This document shows positions 57,270 to 64,000 of a DNA stretch of 64,000 nt, in pieces. The position numbers and the translations under genes are program-made. The notes under the pieces were generated by a model, which had not been told where the DNA came from, searched no databases, and saw only the letters and a list, made by a program, of their open reading frames with translations. The stretch covers positions 372,001 through 436,000 of the forward strand of contig NZ_SRMB01000001.1 in assembly GCF_004745645.1 (NCBI RefSeq). The letters run 5' to 3'. Origin of the DNA: Hymenobacter metallicola (lineage in GTDB: Bacteria; Bacteroidota; Bacteroidia; Cytophagales; Hymenobacteraceae). The number at the start of each line of letters is the position of its first letter. Position 1 is the stretch's first letter.

Positions 57270-58883
57270 ATGAACGACCGGATGGATGACCGCCTAAAAC
57301 AATCTGCCTCGCGGGCCAAAGCCGCCTGGAACAGCCGCCCCCCGCAGCTGTCCATGGGCACGCCCTCGGGTAAGCTCCCGCCCCAGGCGCGGGAGCTGGA
57401 AGCTGCTGTTTTAGGGGCCCTAATGCTGGAAAAGGACGCTCTGACCACCGTTATCGACATCCTTAAGCCCGAGAGCTTCTACGATGAGAAGCACCGGCGC
57501 ATCTTCAAGGCCATCCTCAATCTGTTCGACAAGTCCGAGCCGATTGACATCCTGACCGTAACCCACGAGCTGCGGGAAATGGGGGAGTTGGAGGCCGGCG
57601 GCGGAGCCCACTTCGTGGCTAACCTCACCTTTAAGGTGAACTCGGCGGCCAACATCGAGTACCACGCCCGTATTATCACCGAAAACGCCATTAAGCGGGA
57701 GCTGATCAACATTGCCAGCACCATTCACCGCGACGCGTTTGAGGATACCACCGACGTGTTTAACCTGCTCGACAGCACCGAGCAGGCGTTGTTCGAAGTG
57801 TCGGAATCCAACATCCGCAAGAACTTCGACGACATGCGCAGCCTGATGGGCAAGGCCATCAAGGAACTGGAGGAAAAGAAAAACCAGAAGGACGGCCTCA
57901 CCGGCGTACCCTCGGGTTTCTCGGCCCTGGACCGCGTCACCTCGGGCTGGCAACCATCTGACCTTGTAATTATTGCGGCTCGCCCAGGTATGGGTAAAAC
58001 CGCCTTCGTCGTGTCGGCCATGCGCAACGCGGCGGTGGACCACAAGAAGGCGGTGGCGATTTTCTCGCTGGAAATGTCCTCGATTCAGCTCGTGAATCGT
58101 CTGATTTCGGCCGAGGCGGAGCTGGACTCCGAGAAGATTAAGAAGGGCAACCTGGCCGACTACGAGTGGGCCCAGCTCAACCACAAGATTGCCGGCTTGT
58201 CGTCGGCCCCGATTTACATCGACGACACGCCGGGCCTTAGCATTCGGGAGCTGCGCACCAAGTGCCGCCGCCTCAAGGCCCACCACGACATTCAGATGAT
58301 TATCATCGACTACCTGCAGTTGATGACGGGCAACTCGGATGGGGGCAAAGGGGCTGGCAACCGTGAACAGGAAATTGCCTCGATTTCGCGGGCCCTGAAG
58401 GGTATTGCCAAAGAACTCAACGTGCCGGTGCTGGCCCTGTCCCAGCTGTCGCGCTCGGTGGAAACCCGGGGCGGCGACAAGAAGCCCCAGCTCAGTGACC
58501 TGCGGGAATCGGGCTCTATCGAGCAGGACGCCGACATGGTGGTGTTTCTCTACCGCCCCGAATACTACAAGATTACGGAGGACGAAATGGGCAACCCGAC
58601 CCAGGGCACGGGCGAAGTTATTATTGCCAAGCACCGGAACGGCTCCCTGGAAACGGTGCAGCTCAAGTTTATCGGCAAGTTCACCAAGTTTGCCGACCTC
58701 GACGGCGGGGGCTTCGGTATGGACGCCGAATACAACACCGGCGCCTTCCCGGCCAGCACCTTCGACGACGAGCCCGGCTTTGCGCCCAACACCATCCGCC
58801 TGGGCAGCAAGATCAACGAGGGCGGCCCCGGGCCGGTGCCCTTCCCGAAAAGTAACTTCGGCAACGACGACCCGCCGTTTTAA
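57270..58883 (+). CDS. dnaB: Replicative DNA helicase
   Basis: 537 residues. The N-terminal domain (about 25-165) has PPQARELEAAVLGALMLEKD and a linker region to about 205. The RecA-like ATPase follows: ARPGMGKTAFVVSAMRNAAV is Walker A (about 235), MIIIDYLQLMTG Walker B, LSQLSRSVETRGGDKKPQLS and LRESGSIEQDADMVVFLYRP the later motifs. A C-terminal Gly/Pro/Phe-rich tail of about 70 residues ends in DDPPF, like SSB tails. It unwinds DNA ahead of the fork. It is a single gene with a strong terminator. Confidence 0.96.
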   Translation: MNDRMDDRLKQSASRAKAAWNSRPPQLSMGTPSGKLPPQARELEAAVLGALMLEKDALTTVIDILKPESFYDEKHRRIFKAILNLFDKSEPIDILTVTHELREMGELEAGGGAHFVANLTFKVNSAANIEYHARIITENAIKRELINIASTIHRDAFEDTTDVFNLLDSTEQALFEVSESNIRKNFDDMRSLMGKAIKELEEKKNQKDGLTGVPSGFSALDRVTSGWQPSDLVIIAARPGMGKTAFVVSAMRNAAVDHKKAVAIFSLEMSSIQLVNRLISAEAELDSEKIKKGNLADYEWAQLNHKIAGLSSAPIYIDDTPGLSIRELRTKCRRLKAHHDIQMIIIDYLQLMTGNSDGGKGAGNREQEIASISRALKGIAKELNVPVLALSQLSRSVETRGGDKKPQLSDLRESGSIEQDADMVVFLYRPEYYKITEDEMGNPTQGTGEVIIAKHRNGSLETVQLKFIGKFTKFADLDGGGFGMDAEYNTGAFPASTFDDEPGFAPNTIRLGSKINEGGPGPVPFPKSNFGNDDPPF

Positions 58884-58900
58884 GCCTGGATATAGTCATG

Positions 58901-58935
58901 AAAAAAGCCTCCCGCACTGCTGCGGGAGGCTTTTT
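58901..58935 (+). terminator. Intrinsic terminator of dnaB
   Basis: AAAAAAGCCTCCCGCA (58901-58916) pairs with TGCGGGAGGCTTTTT (58921-58935), 4-base loop, 17 bases past the stop. Confidence 0.93.
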
Positions 58936-59018
58936 GTTGGTAGGAAGCTGTAAACACAACTGGCCCCTGGTGGATGTTTTAGCGGCTGTAGGACGCGGAA
59001 CTTTCGCCTTTGCATGCG

Positions 59019-59067
59019 GCAAGTTTTCAAACTTGCGAGGTCTGCGCCTGGTTTTCAGTCTGAAAAC
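59019..59067. repeat. Two adjacent short palindromes (REP-like)
   Basis: GCAAGTTTTCAAACTTGC (59019-59036) and GTTTTCAGTCTGAAAAC (59051-59067). Words of this kind are common in Bacteroidota intergenic DNA. Nothing else is seen in the gap 58936-59238; the open frame across it is not protein-like. Confidence 0.5.
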
Positions 59068-59238
59068 TGACCGCGTAAGCTGGCGAGAAGTCAGGACTGC
59101 GGCCTATAGACTTCCGCCAGAGGGGCTGGTAGGATAAAGTGGCAAGGAGCACTTACTCCTTAACCAACGGTGATTCTCGAAAGCCCGACGATGACTCCCG
59201 AAGCTGTGCCGAAGGGTGGCAGTATTTGGCATGATTAA

Positions 59239-59552
59239 TCAAGGCAAGGAATCTTTTTCAATAATCAGTACCATGCCAGTCGGCTCATCAGGTAGCAATT
59301 TGATAAGAAGAGAGTCTCCTATCGAATGCTTGTTAGAACTATAGCCTTTAACTTCATAAATGCCGTCATTAAGCTTATATCGGAGGTAAAAGTCCACCCA
59401 TTTTTGATAAAATACGCATCCTTAATACAAGCTCTTTTATATATACCACTGGTACGGACCTGTTCTTCTTTATTCAGAATTCTATTTCGAATGAAAAAGA
59501 CCCCTAAGATCAATACAACTAGGCCGAGAAGTCCAGCATACTTCGGTAACAA
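59239..59552 (-). pseudogene. Frameshifted small membrane-anchored protein gene
   Basis: On the minus strand a TTG at 59552, 4 bases after AGGAGG, opens LLPKYAGLLGLVVLILGVFF (an N-terminal membrane span) and continues to AYFIKNGWTF. At a run of four T's (59391-59388) the protein-like sequence moves one frame and reads YLRYKLNDGIYEVKGYSSNK then HSIGDSLLIKLLPDEPTGMV and LIIEKDSLP, ending at 59239. A single lost T explains it. Joined, it would be about 105 residues. The AT-rich DNA differs from the flanks. It lies 24 bases past the HAD gene on the same strand. A sequencing error is possible. Confidence 0.6.
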
Positions 59553-59576
59553 ATCCCTCCTCTTACTTACCTTGTG

Positions 59577-60227
59577 CTAGACGAGGTTTTTTATTGCTTC
59601 GTCCCGGAAGTCAGGAGCGAAGTGCAGGATGTTGGGCAGGTGGGTGAACTCCGCTTGCTGGTGCGTGGTGGTGAGGATTACGGCTTTCATGCCGGCATTC
59701 AGGGCGGCTTCGGCGCCTTTGGGCACGTCTTCGAAGACGAGGCAGTCCGTCGGATTCACGCCGAGCTGGGCGGCGGCTTTGAGGAAGGTTTCGGGGTGGG
59801 GCTTGCTCAGGGTCACGTCGTCGGCGCTGACGATGGCCTGGAAGTAGTGCCGGATGCCGAGGGTGTCGAGCACGAAGTCGATGTTGAAGGGAATGGCGGC
59901 CGAGCCGATGGCCATGCGAATGCCGCGCTGGTGGGCCCGCTCGAGAAACTCGGGCAGGCCGGGCAGCAAAGCCAGGTGGGGACGAAATTCCTCCTGGTAG
60001 CGCTGCTCTTTGCGCAGGGCCAGCTCGGCCATTTCGGCTGCGGTGAACCGGTCGGGGCCGAACATGCGCACCAGGACTTCCTGGTTTTTGCCGTACATCT
60101 GGGGCTTCACTTCCTCGCGGGTGAAATTGCCGCCCAACTCGTGGTTGAAGATGTGGTGCCAGGCGTTGGTATGATAATCCATGTCGTGGATCATCGTCCC
60201 GTTCAAGTCAAACAGAAAGGCTTTCAT
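59577..60227 (-). CDS. HAD family phosphatase (beta-phosphoglucomutase-like)
   Basis: 216 residues from the ATG at 60227. HAD motif I is FDLNGTMI, with nucleophile D7, but Asn at the position of the usual acid/base Asp (DxD becomes DxN). Motif II is IGSAAIP, motif III SKPHPETFLKAA, and motif IV VFEDVPKGAEAALNAGM. A helical cap lies at about 15-80. The family removes phosphate from sugars or nucleotides, or isomerises them. The Asn suggests altered chemistry, or simply a subfamily trait. The TTG of the frameshifted gene is 24 bases downstream. Confidence 0.9.
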   Translation of the reverse strand: MKAFLFDLNGTMIHDMDYHTNAWHHIFNHELGGNFTREEVKPQMYGKNQEVLVRMFGPDRFTAAEMAELALRKEQRYQEEFRPHLALLPGLPEFLERAHQRGIRMAIGSAAIPFNIDFVLDTLGIRHYFQAIVSADDVTLSKPHPETFLKAAAQLGVNPTDCLVFEDVPKGAEAALNAGMKAVILTTTHQQAEFTHLPNILHFAPDFRDEAIKNLV

Positions 60228-60242
60228 AGGGGAGGGAGTACA

Positions 60243-60279
60243 CAAAAAGCTGGGGCAAACCTTGCGGCCTGCCCCAGCT
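60243..60279 (-). terminator. Terminator of the class I aminotransferase gene
   Basis: AGCTGGGGCA (60248-60257) pairs with TGCCCCAGCT (60270-60279). On the minus strand it is followed by TTTTTGTG. It lies downstream of the repeat at 60299. Confidence 0.8.
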
Positions 60280-60298
60280 CGTATTCAGGAAATATGGG

Positions 60299-60387
60299 TG
60301 TAGAGACGCGTATTCGCGTCTCAATCGTTGCGGACGTTGTTGAGCCGAACGAGTATCGTTCAACGACCGGGCGCGTACAACGCGCCC
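60299..60387. repeat. Dispersed repeat, GTAGAGACGC family, second copy
   Basis: TGTAGAGACGCGTATTCGCGTCTCAATCGTTG at 60299-60330 contains a GAGACGCG/CGCGTCTC hairpin and matches the minus-strand unit at 2737-2768. A further palindrome GGGCGCGT-aca-ACGCGCCC lies at 60369-60387. All of it is between the stop of the aminotransferase gene and its terminator. Confidence 0.7.
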
Positions 60388-60399
60388 CTACGGCGAGGA

Positions 60400-61656
60400 T
60401 TATTGGAGCACGTCGAGGGCCTCTTTGAGGCGGGGCAGGGCCGCTTCCATGCTTTCCAGGGAAGCGCCGCCCACCGACATGCGGAACCAGGTCGAGGTTT
60501 CGTCGGTGCCGAAGGCGCCGAAAGGCACCACCGCCAGGCGGGCCCGGGCAATGAGGTAGAAAGTAATGTCCTTGTTGGTCGCCAGCAGCTTGCCCTCGGG
60601 CGTGGTTTTGCCGATGGCGTTAATCTGGGCGGTGAGGTAGATGGCACCCTGGGGCACGACGGCATCGACGGGGTAGCCCTGCTTTTTCAGATCCTGCAGA
60701 CCGTTGTAGAGCGCGTCGAGGCTGCGTTGCACTTTCACTTTGAAGCCCGTCAGGAACTCATCCACGGCGGGGCCCTTCTTTAGGTACTTAGCGGTGGCTA
60801 CCTGCTCGGCCTTGGGGGCCCAGGCGCCCACATGGCCCAGAATGGACTTCATCTTGTCGATGACGTTGCTCGGGCCGAAGGCGTAGCCCACACGCACGCC
60901 GGTAGCGGCAAAGCACTTGGAAATACCGTCGATGTAGATGACGTAGTCGCGCAGCTCGGGGCGCAGGTTTACCGGGTCGTAGTGCTTGGTTTCGCCGAAG
61001 GTCAGCATCCAGTAAATCTGGTCGTACATGATGTACAACGGCTTTTCGCCCTCGGCCCGGGTTTTGTTTTCGGCAATCACCAGGTCGCAGATAGCCTCCA
61101 GGTCTTCCCGGGAAAACACGGTGCCCGTGGGGTTGAGTGGGGAGCAGAGCGCCAACAGGGTGGCACCCTTCAGGTGGGACGCTACTTCGGCCGCCGTGGG
61201 CATAAAGTTGTTTTCCACCGTGGTTTCAACCATGATGGGCTCGGCGCCGGAAAGGTGGCAGTAGTGGTTGTTGTTCCAGCTCGGCACCGGAAACACTACT
61301 TTGTCGCCGGGGTCAATCAGGGCCAGGTAGGTGGCGTAGATCAGGGGCCGGGAGCCGCCAGCTACCAGGATATCGTTGACGGAGTAGGTCAGGCCCAGGC
61401 GCTCGGTGGTGAATTCGGCCACGGCCGTGCGCAGGTCGGCCATGCCGTTGGCGGGCGGGTAGTTGGTCTGGCCGGCGGCGTAGGCGGCCGAAATTTCGGT
61501 CTGCAGGCCGTCGGGGATGGGGTAAATCGAGGGGTCGAAGTCGCCGATGGTGAGGTTGCAGATTTCCTCGCCCTTGCGAATCATGTCATTGACCTCGTTA
61601 CCAATCTTGATAATCTCGGAGCCTATCAGGCTGCCGGCCATTTTAGAAACCATCAT
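60400..61656 (-). CDS. Class I/II PLP aminotransferase
   Basis: 418 residues. I start at the ATG at 61656 (MMVSKMAGSLIGSEIIKIGN); the frame can be read from a TTG at 61674, but that overlaps a -7 box. Fold type I motifs: YPPANGMADLRTAVAEFTTE, CSPLNPTGTVFSREDLEAIC, IMYDQIYWMLTFGETKHYDP, and the PLP lysine in DGISKCFAATGVRVGY. It resembles aspartate aminotransferases but has a longer N-terminus; the amino donor is not certain. It is cytosolic. Its 5' leader would be about 9 bases if the box is real. Confidence 0.9.
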   Translation of the reverse strand: MMVSKMAGSLIGSEIIKIGNEVNDMIRKGEEICNLTIGDFDPSIYPIPDGLQTEISAAYAAGQTNYPPANGMADLRTAVAEFTTERLGLTYSVNDILVAGGSRPLIYATYLALIDPGDKVVFPVPSWNNNHYCHLSGAEPIMVETTVENNFMPTAAEVASHLKGATLLALCSPLNPTGTVFSREDLEAICDLVIAENKTRAEGEKPLYIMYDQIYWMLTFGETKHYDPVNLRPELRDYVIYIDGISKCFAATGVRVGYAFGPSNVIDKMKSILGHVGAWAPKAEQVATAKYLKKGPAVDEFLTGFKVKVQRSLDALYNGLQDLKKQGYPVDAVVPQGAIYLTAQINAIGKTTPEGKLLATNKDITFYLIARARLAVVPFGAFGTDETSTWFRMSVGGASLESMEAALPRLKEALDVLQ

Positions 61657-61671
61657 TACGTCGTTTTTTGC

Positions 61672-61679
61672 CAAATATA
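61672..61679 (-). promoter_or_regulatory. Candidate -7 box (TATATTTG) for the class I aminotransferase
   Basis: Exact match on the minus strand, 16 bases before the ATG at 61656, implying a very short leader. Confidence 0.5.
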
Positions 61680-61792
61680 GGACTGTCGCATGTTGTGCAG
61701 CGGAATTAATTGTTGCCGTTATGATTTCTACCGGAGAAAATGAGCACTTCTGCAGGCCCGACCCAGCCAGCAGACCAGGGCCGAAAAGCAGG

Positions 61793-61824
61793 CAGGCCCG
61801 GACAAACAGCGTTGCCCGGGCCTG
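61793..61824 (-). terminator. Possible terminator of the PepSY gene
   Basis: CAGGCCCGG (61793-61801) pairs with CCGGGCCTG (61816-61824). On the minus strand a short T-run (CTTTTC) follows after 8 bases, so the signal is weak. Confidence 0.45.
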
Positions 61825-61851
61825 GTCACGAAATTATTCACCCTAAAAGAC

Positions 61852-63114
61852 TTAGGCGGCTATGGCAGCTTGCTTGCGCTGCTTTTTCTTGCCTTTGCGC
61901 AGGCGGTTGAGCCACATAATAACGCCCGTTACGGGGAAGGTCACGCCCAGCAGGCACACCACTACGGCTACGATTTTCGAGGGGGTGCCGAAGATGGCGC
62001 CGGTATGCACCGGCTTGAAGGTGCGCCGCACGCGCTGGCCCAGGTTACGGTCTTCGAAGTTGAGCTTGCCCAGGGGCTGGCCGGTGTACTGATCCAGGTA
62101 CAGCTCGTCGGTGGCGCCTTCGTAGGCGGCGTTGGCGGAGGTTGTATTCACCCGTACGGCTTCGGTCGAGTCCTTGGGTAGGGAAATAGCGTACGACAAC
62201 GCGCCGGGCACCTGCTGCCGGGCCACGGTGTAGGCTTGGTCGAAGCTGAGCTGGCCGCCGGTCAGGTCCAGGGTCGATTTGGGGGCTTCGGGGCCTTTGG
62301 GGTCGGAGTTGGTCACGGCGAAGATGCCGTTGTTGAACCACTCAAACGACCAGGCCAGGCCCGTGAAGGCAAACACGAACAAGAACAGGGCGCTGTAGAA
62401 ACCCAGCACGATGTGCAAATCGTGGTTGAGGCGCTTGAAGCTGGCGTCCCACTTAATGGTCAGGCGCTGCCGCACGATGTTGCGCGTGGCCGGCCACCAC
62501 AGCACGATGCCGGTAGCAATGATGAAGAGGAACATGAGCGTGCTGACCCCCACGATGAGCTTGCCGGCTGCCCCGCCCACCATACCACGGTGCAGGGCCA
62601 TCATGGTGAAAAAGAACGTGTCGCGGTAATTCACTTTGTCGAGCAGCGCGCCGGTGTAGGGGTTCACGTAGAGCACCGGGCCCCGGCCGCCTTCGCCACC
62701 GCCTTTGCCCTTCTCTCCCTTGCCTTTTTCGCCTTTGGGGCCGTGCTCGGCACTGGGTTGCTCAGCCCGGGCTTGGCCCCCTTCCGCCTTGCCTTCCCGG
62801 CCGCCTTCGGGCTTGCCACCCGGGCCGCCCGGGCCACCGGCCAGACTGATTTCCACGGTACGGGTAGGGTCGGCGTACACTTTCACTCCCCCGATTTTGG
62901 CTTTCGGGTCAGTGGCCTTTACGTTTTCAATCAGCCGGGTTAGCGGGAGGCGCGGCTGGCCCGCCGGCGGGGTTACGAAGAACCGCTCGGGGTGCCAAGC
63001 CTGGTCCAGCTCTTTCTCAAATACCAGCACGCCGCCGGTGAAGCAGACAATGGCAATGATAAGGCCCGAAGCTAAGCTTAGGTACAGGTGAATGTTGCGA
63101 AACAGGATTTTCAT
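61852..63114 (-). CDS. PepSY-associated membrane protein, siderophore-uptake linked
   Basis: 420 residues from the ATG at 63114 (MKILFRNIHLYLSLASGLII). Four spans are seen: about 8-30, 180-205 (KLIVGVSTLMFLFIIATGIV), 235-255 and 380-405. Two PepSY-type periplasmic domains lie between them. An unusual Gly/Lys/Glu-rich stretch (about 92-145, with GEKGKGEKGKGGGEGG) interrupts the first. His residues near the spans (HLYLSL, ALHRGMVGG, HDLHIVLG, KPVHTGAIFG) fit FecR-unrelated, flavin- or haem-type ferric reductases proposed for this family. It lies beside a TonB receptor and probably releases iron from siderophores. Confidence 0.87.
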   Translation of the reverse strand: MKILFRNIHLYLSLASGLIIAIVCFTGGVLVFEKELDQAWHPERFFVTPPAGQPRLPLTRLIENVKATDPKAKIGGVKVYADPTRTVEISLAGGPGGPGGKPEGGREGKAEGGQARAEQPSAEHGPKGEKGKGEKGKGGGEGGRGPVLYVNPYTGALLDKVNYRDTFFFTMMALHRGMVGGAAGKLIVGVSTLMFLFIIATGIVLWWPATRNIVRQRLTIKWDASFKRLNHDLHIVLGFYSALFLFVFAFTGLAWSFEWFNNGIFAVTNSDPKGPEAPKSTLDLTGGQLSFDQAYTVARQQVPGALSYAISLPKDSTEAVRVNTTSANAAYEGATDELYLDQYTGQPLGKLNFEDRNLGQRVRRTFKPVHTGAIFGTPSKIVAVVVCLLGVTFPVTGVIMWLNRLRKGKKKQRKQAAIAA

Positions 63115-63246
63115 ACAATGGTCGGTCGAGTCGGAAAGACAAAGATCGGGGTGGAGGGTGTATCGGCAGTAAACCCGGAAGGCCACCAGTTGCAGCTGGA
63201 ACCTCCCGGGCTTACTTCACCGATTCACTTCCTATTTAGTTCACTT

Positions 63247-64000
63247 TTACAGACGGTAGCTGGCCGTAGCCGAGAAATTGCGCGGCGCAATGGGGTTCAC
63301 GCTGTTGTCGTCGTGCATGTTATAGCTCAGCTCGTTGAGGAGGTTGGCCAGCTTCACCCGCAGCGAGAACCGCTCGTAGCTGTAGCCCAGCGAGGCGTCG
63401 AACTGCGTGTAGTTGGGAATGCTGATCATCTTGTTGGCATCCGCCGTTTTCCAGGCTTCACCGGTAGCGGGGTCCACCAGGCGGGGGTTGCGGCCGGCCA
63501 GCTTGTCGCCCACGTAGTACGTCGTGACGCCGGCACTCAGGCCCCGCAGGAAGCTTGTGCTGCCAAAGGCGCTGCCGAAGTTGTAGAACAAACTCAGGTT
63601 GGCCGTGTGGGCGGGGTTGTAGCGCAGGCGGCTGCCGTTTTCGTAGATGTTGCTGTTGGTGTAGGCCGTGTTGTTGTAGCTGTAGCCCGTGATTACCGAC
63701 CAGCCATTCATGGGCTTGCTCTGCACATCCACTTCCACGCCTTTGCTGGTTACTTCGCCGGCCAGCTCCTGGGGGCTGTTGGTGAGGGAAGAGGCGAAGC
63801 GGGGGTCATTGGGCAGCACGCTCTGCGACTGGTTGCTGTTCACGATGCGGTAGGCCGTTACGTTGGCCGACAAGGCGCCTTTGAACAGGTCATTCTTGAT
63901 ACCGATTTCGTATTGGTCGATGATGGAAGGCGCCAGGCTCTTGTTCTGCAGGTCGAAACCCGAGTTGGGGGTAAACGAGTTGGAGTAAGAGGCAAACAGG
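63247..64000 (-). CDS. TonB-dependent receptor, C-terminal part, cut by window edge
   Basis: About 250 residues from the window end to the stop at 63247, without the N-terminal plug. It has typical barrel strands (YEIGIKNDLFKGALSANVTA, VEVDVQSKPMNGWSVITGYS, YNPAHTANLSLFYNFGSAFG, FSLRVKLANLLNELSYNMHD) and ends in FSATASYRL, the aromatic C-terminal residue pattern of outer-membrane barrels. The sequence resembles siderophore receptors (FhuA/FpvA type). It imports a ferric chelate using TonB. The PepSY protein follows on the same strand after a 130-base gap. Confidence 0.9.
   Translation of the reverse strand, partial: LFASYSNSFTPNSGFDLQNKSLAPSIIDQYEIGIKNDLFKGALSANVTAYRIVNSNQSQSVLPNDPRFASSLTNSPQELAGEVTSKGVEVDVQSKPMNGWSVITGYSYNNTAYTNSNIYENGSRLRYNPAHTANLSLFYNFGSAFGSTSFLRGLSAGVTTYYVGDKLAGRNPRLVDPATGEAWKTADANKMISIPNYTQFDASLGYSYERFSLRVKLANLLNELSYNMHDDNSVNPIAPRNFSATASYRL

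Overview
The window looks like chromosome from a GC-rich Bacteroidota, most like Hymenobacter or a close relative in the Cytophagales. The grounds are the protein families (SBBP-repeat proteins, S74 tail-fibre-like proteins, DUF2490, DUF481, a split transketolase, an NFACT protein, a TonB receptor beside a PepSY membrane protein), the scarcity of Shine-Dalgarno sequences, and many upstream copies of the Bacteroidota -7 box TAnnTTTG. No rRNA, CRISPR array, intact IS or prophage is visible. The only RNA gene seen is a tRNA-Leu(GAG). The species is an inference.

Layout. 1-5.2 kb: an SBBP-repeat protein cut by the window edge, a secreted protein, a VOC protein, an S74 tail-fibre-like protein and a small conserved protein. 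5.3-9.6 kb: an accessory patch with a decayed gene, a single-chain MmeI-like restriction-methylation enzyme whose specificity region is markedly AT-richer than the rest, a small upstream partner ORF, a DUF559 nuclease-like protein and palindromic repeats. 9.6-21 kb: small-molecule metabolism and redox genes (fatty-acid hydroxylase, azoreductase with divergent HxlR regulator, PBP4, SDR, AraC regulator, alcohol dehydrogenase, RibD-like reductase, sulfurtransferase, MOSC). 20.5-22.1 kb: an iron pair, VIT transporter and Dps. 22.4-24.2 kb: tRNA-Leu and NFACT. 25.7-30.3 kb: a very large hybrid histidine kinase followed by a lone receiver. 30.4-35.6 kb: glycosyltransferase-miaA, pfkA, TerB-like, class III aminotransferase. 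35.7-37.3 kb: an ECF sigma / single-span membrane protein / Spy-like operon. 37.5-45.1 kb: pirin, several lipoproteins, OsmC, ABC-F and membrane proteins. 45.2-48.6 kb: the two transketolase halves separated by a VWA protein. 48.9-57.1 kb: bcp-lipocalin, M23 and M48 peptidases, FAH, lipoproteins, alpha/beta hydrolase, Mpl-like ligase. 57.3-64 kb: dnaB, a frameshifted small gene behind a HAD phosphatase, an aminotransferase, and a PepSY/TonB-receptor iron-uptake locus running off the window.

How it fits together. Most of the window is housekeeping with short operons separated by strong hairpin terminators. Four or five families of short palindromic elements sit between genes, and some double as terminators. 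The most system-like parts are the restriction patch (with signs of target-domain exchange), the multi-PAS phosphorelay, the ECF envelope-stress operon and the transketolase-VWA arrangement. Nothing here is clearly a new biological system. The best leads are the mosaic restriction enzyme with its 62-residue companion, the 49-residue proline-rich ORF whose stop codon lies inside a terminator, and the operator pair between azoR and its HxlR regulator.
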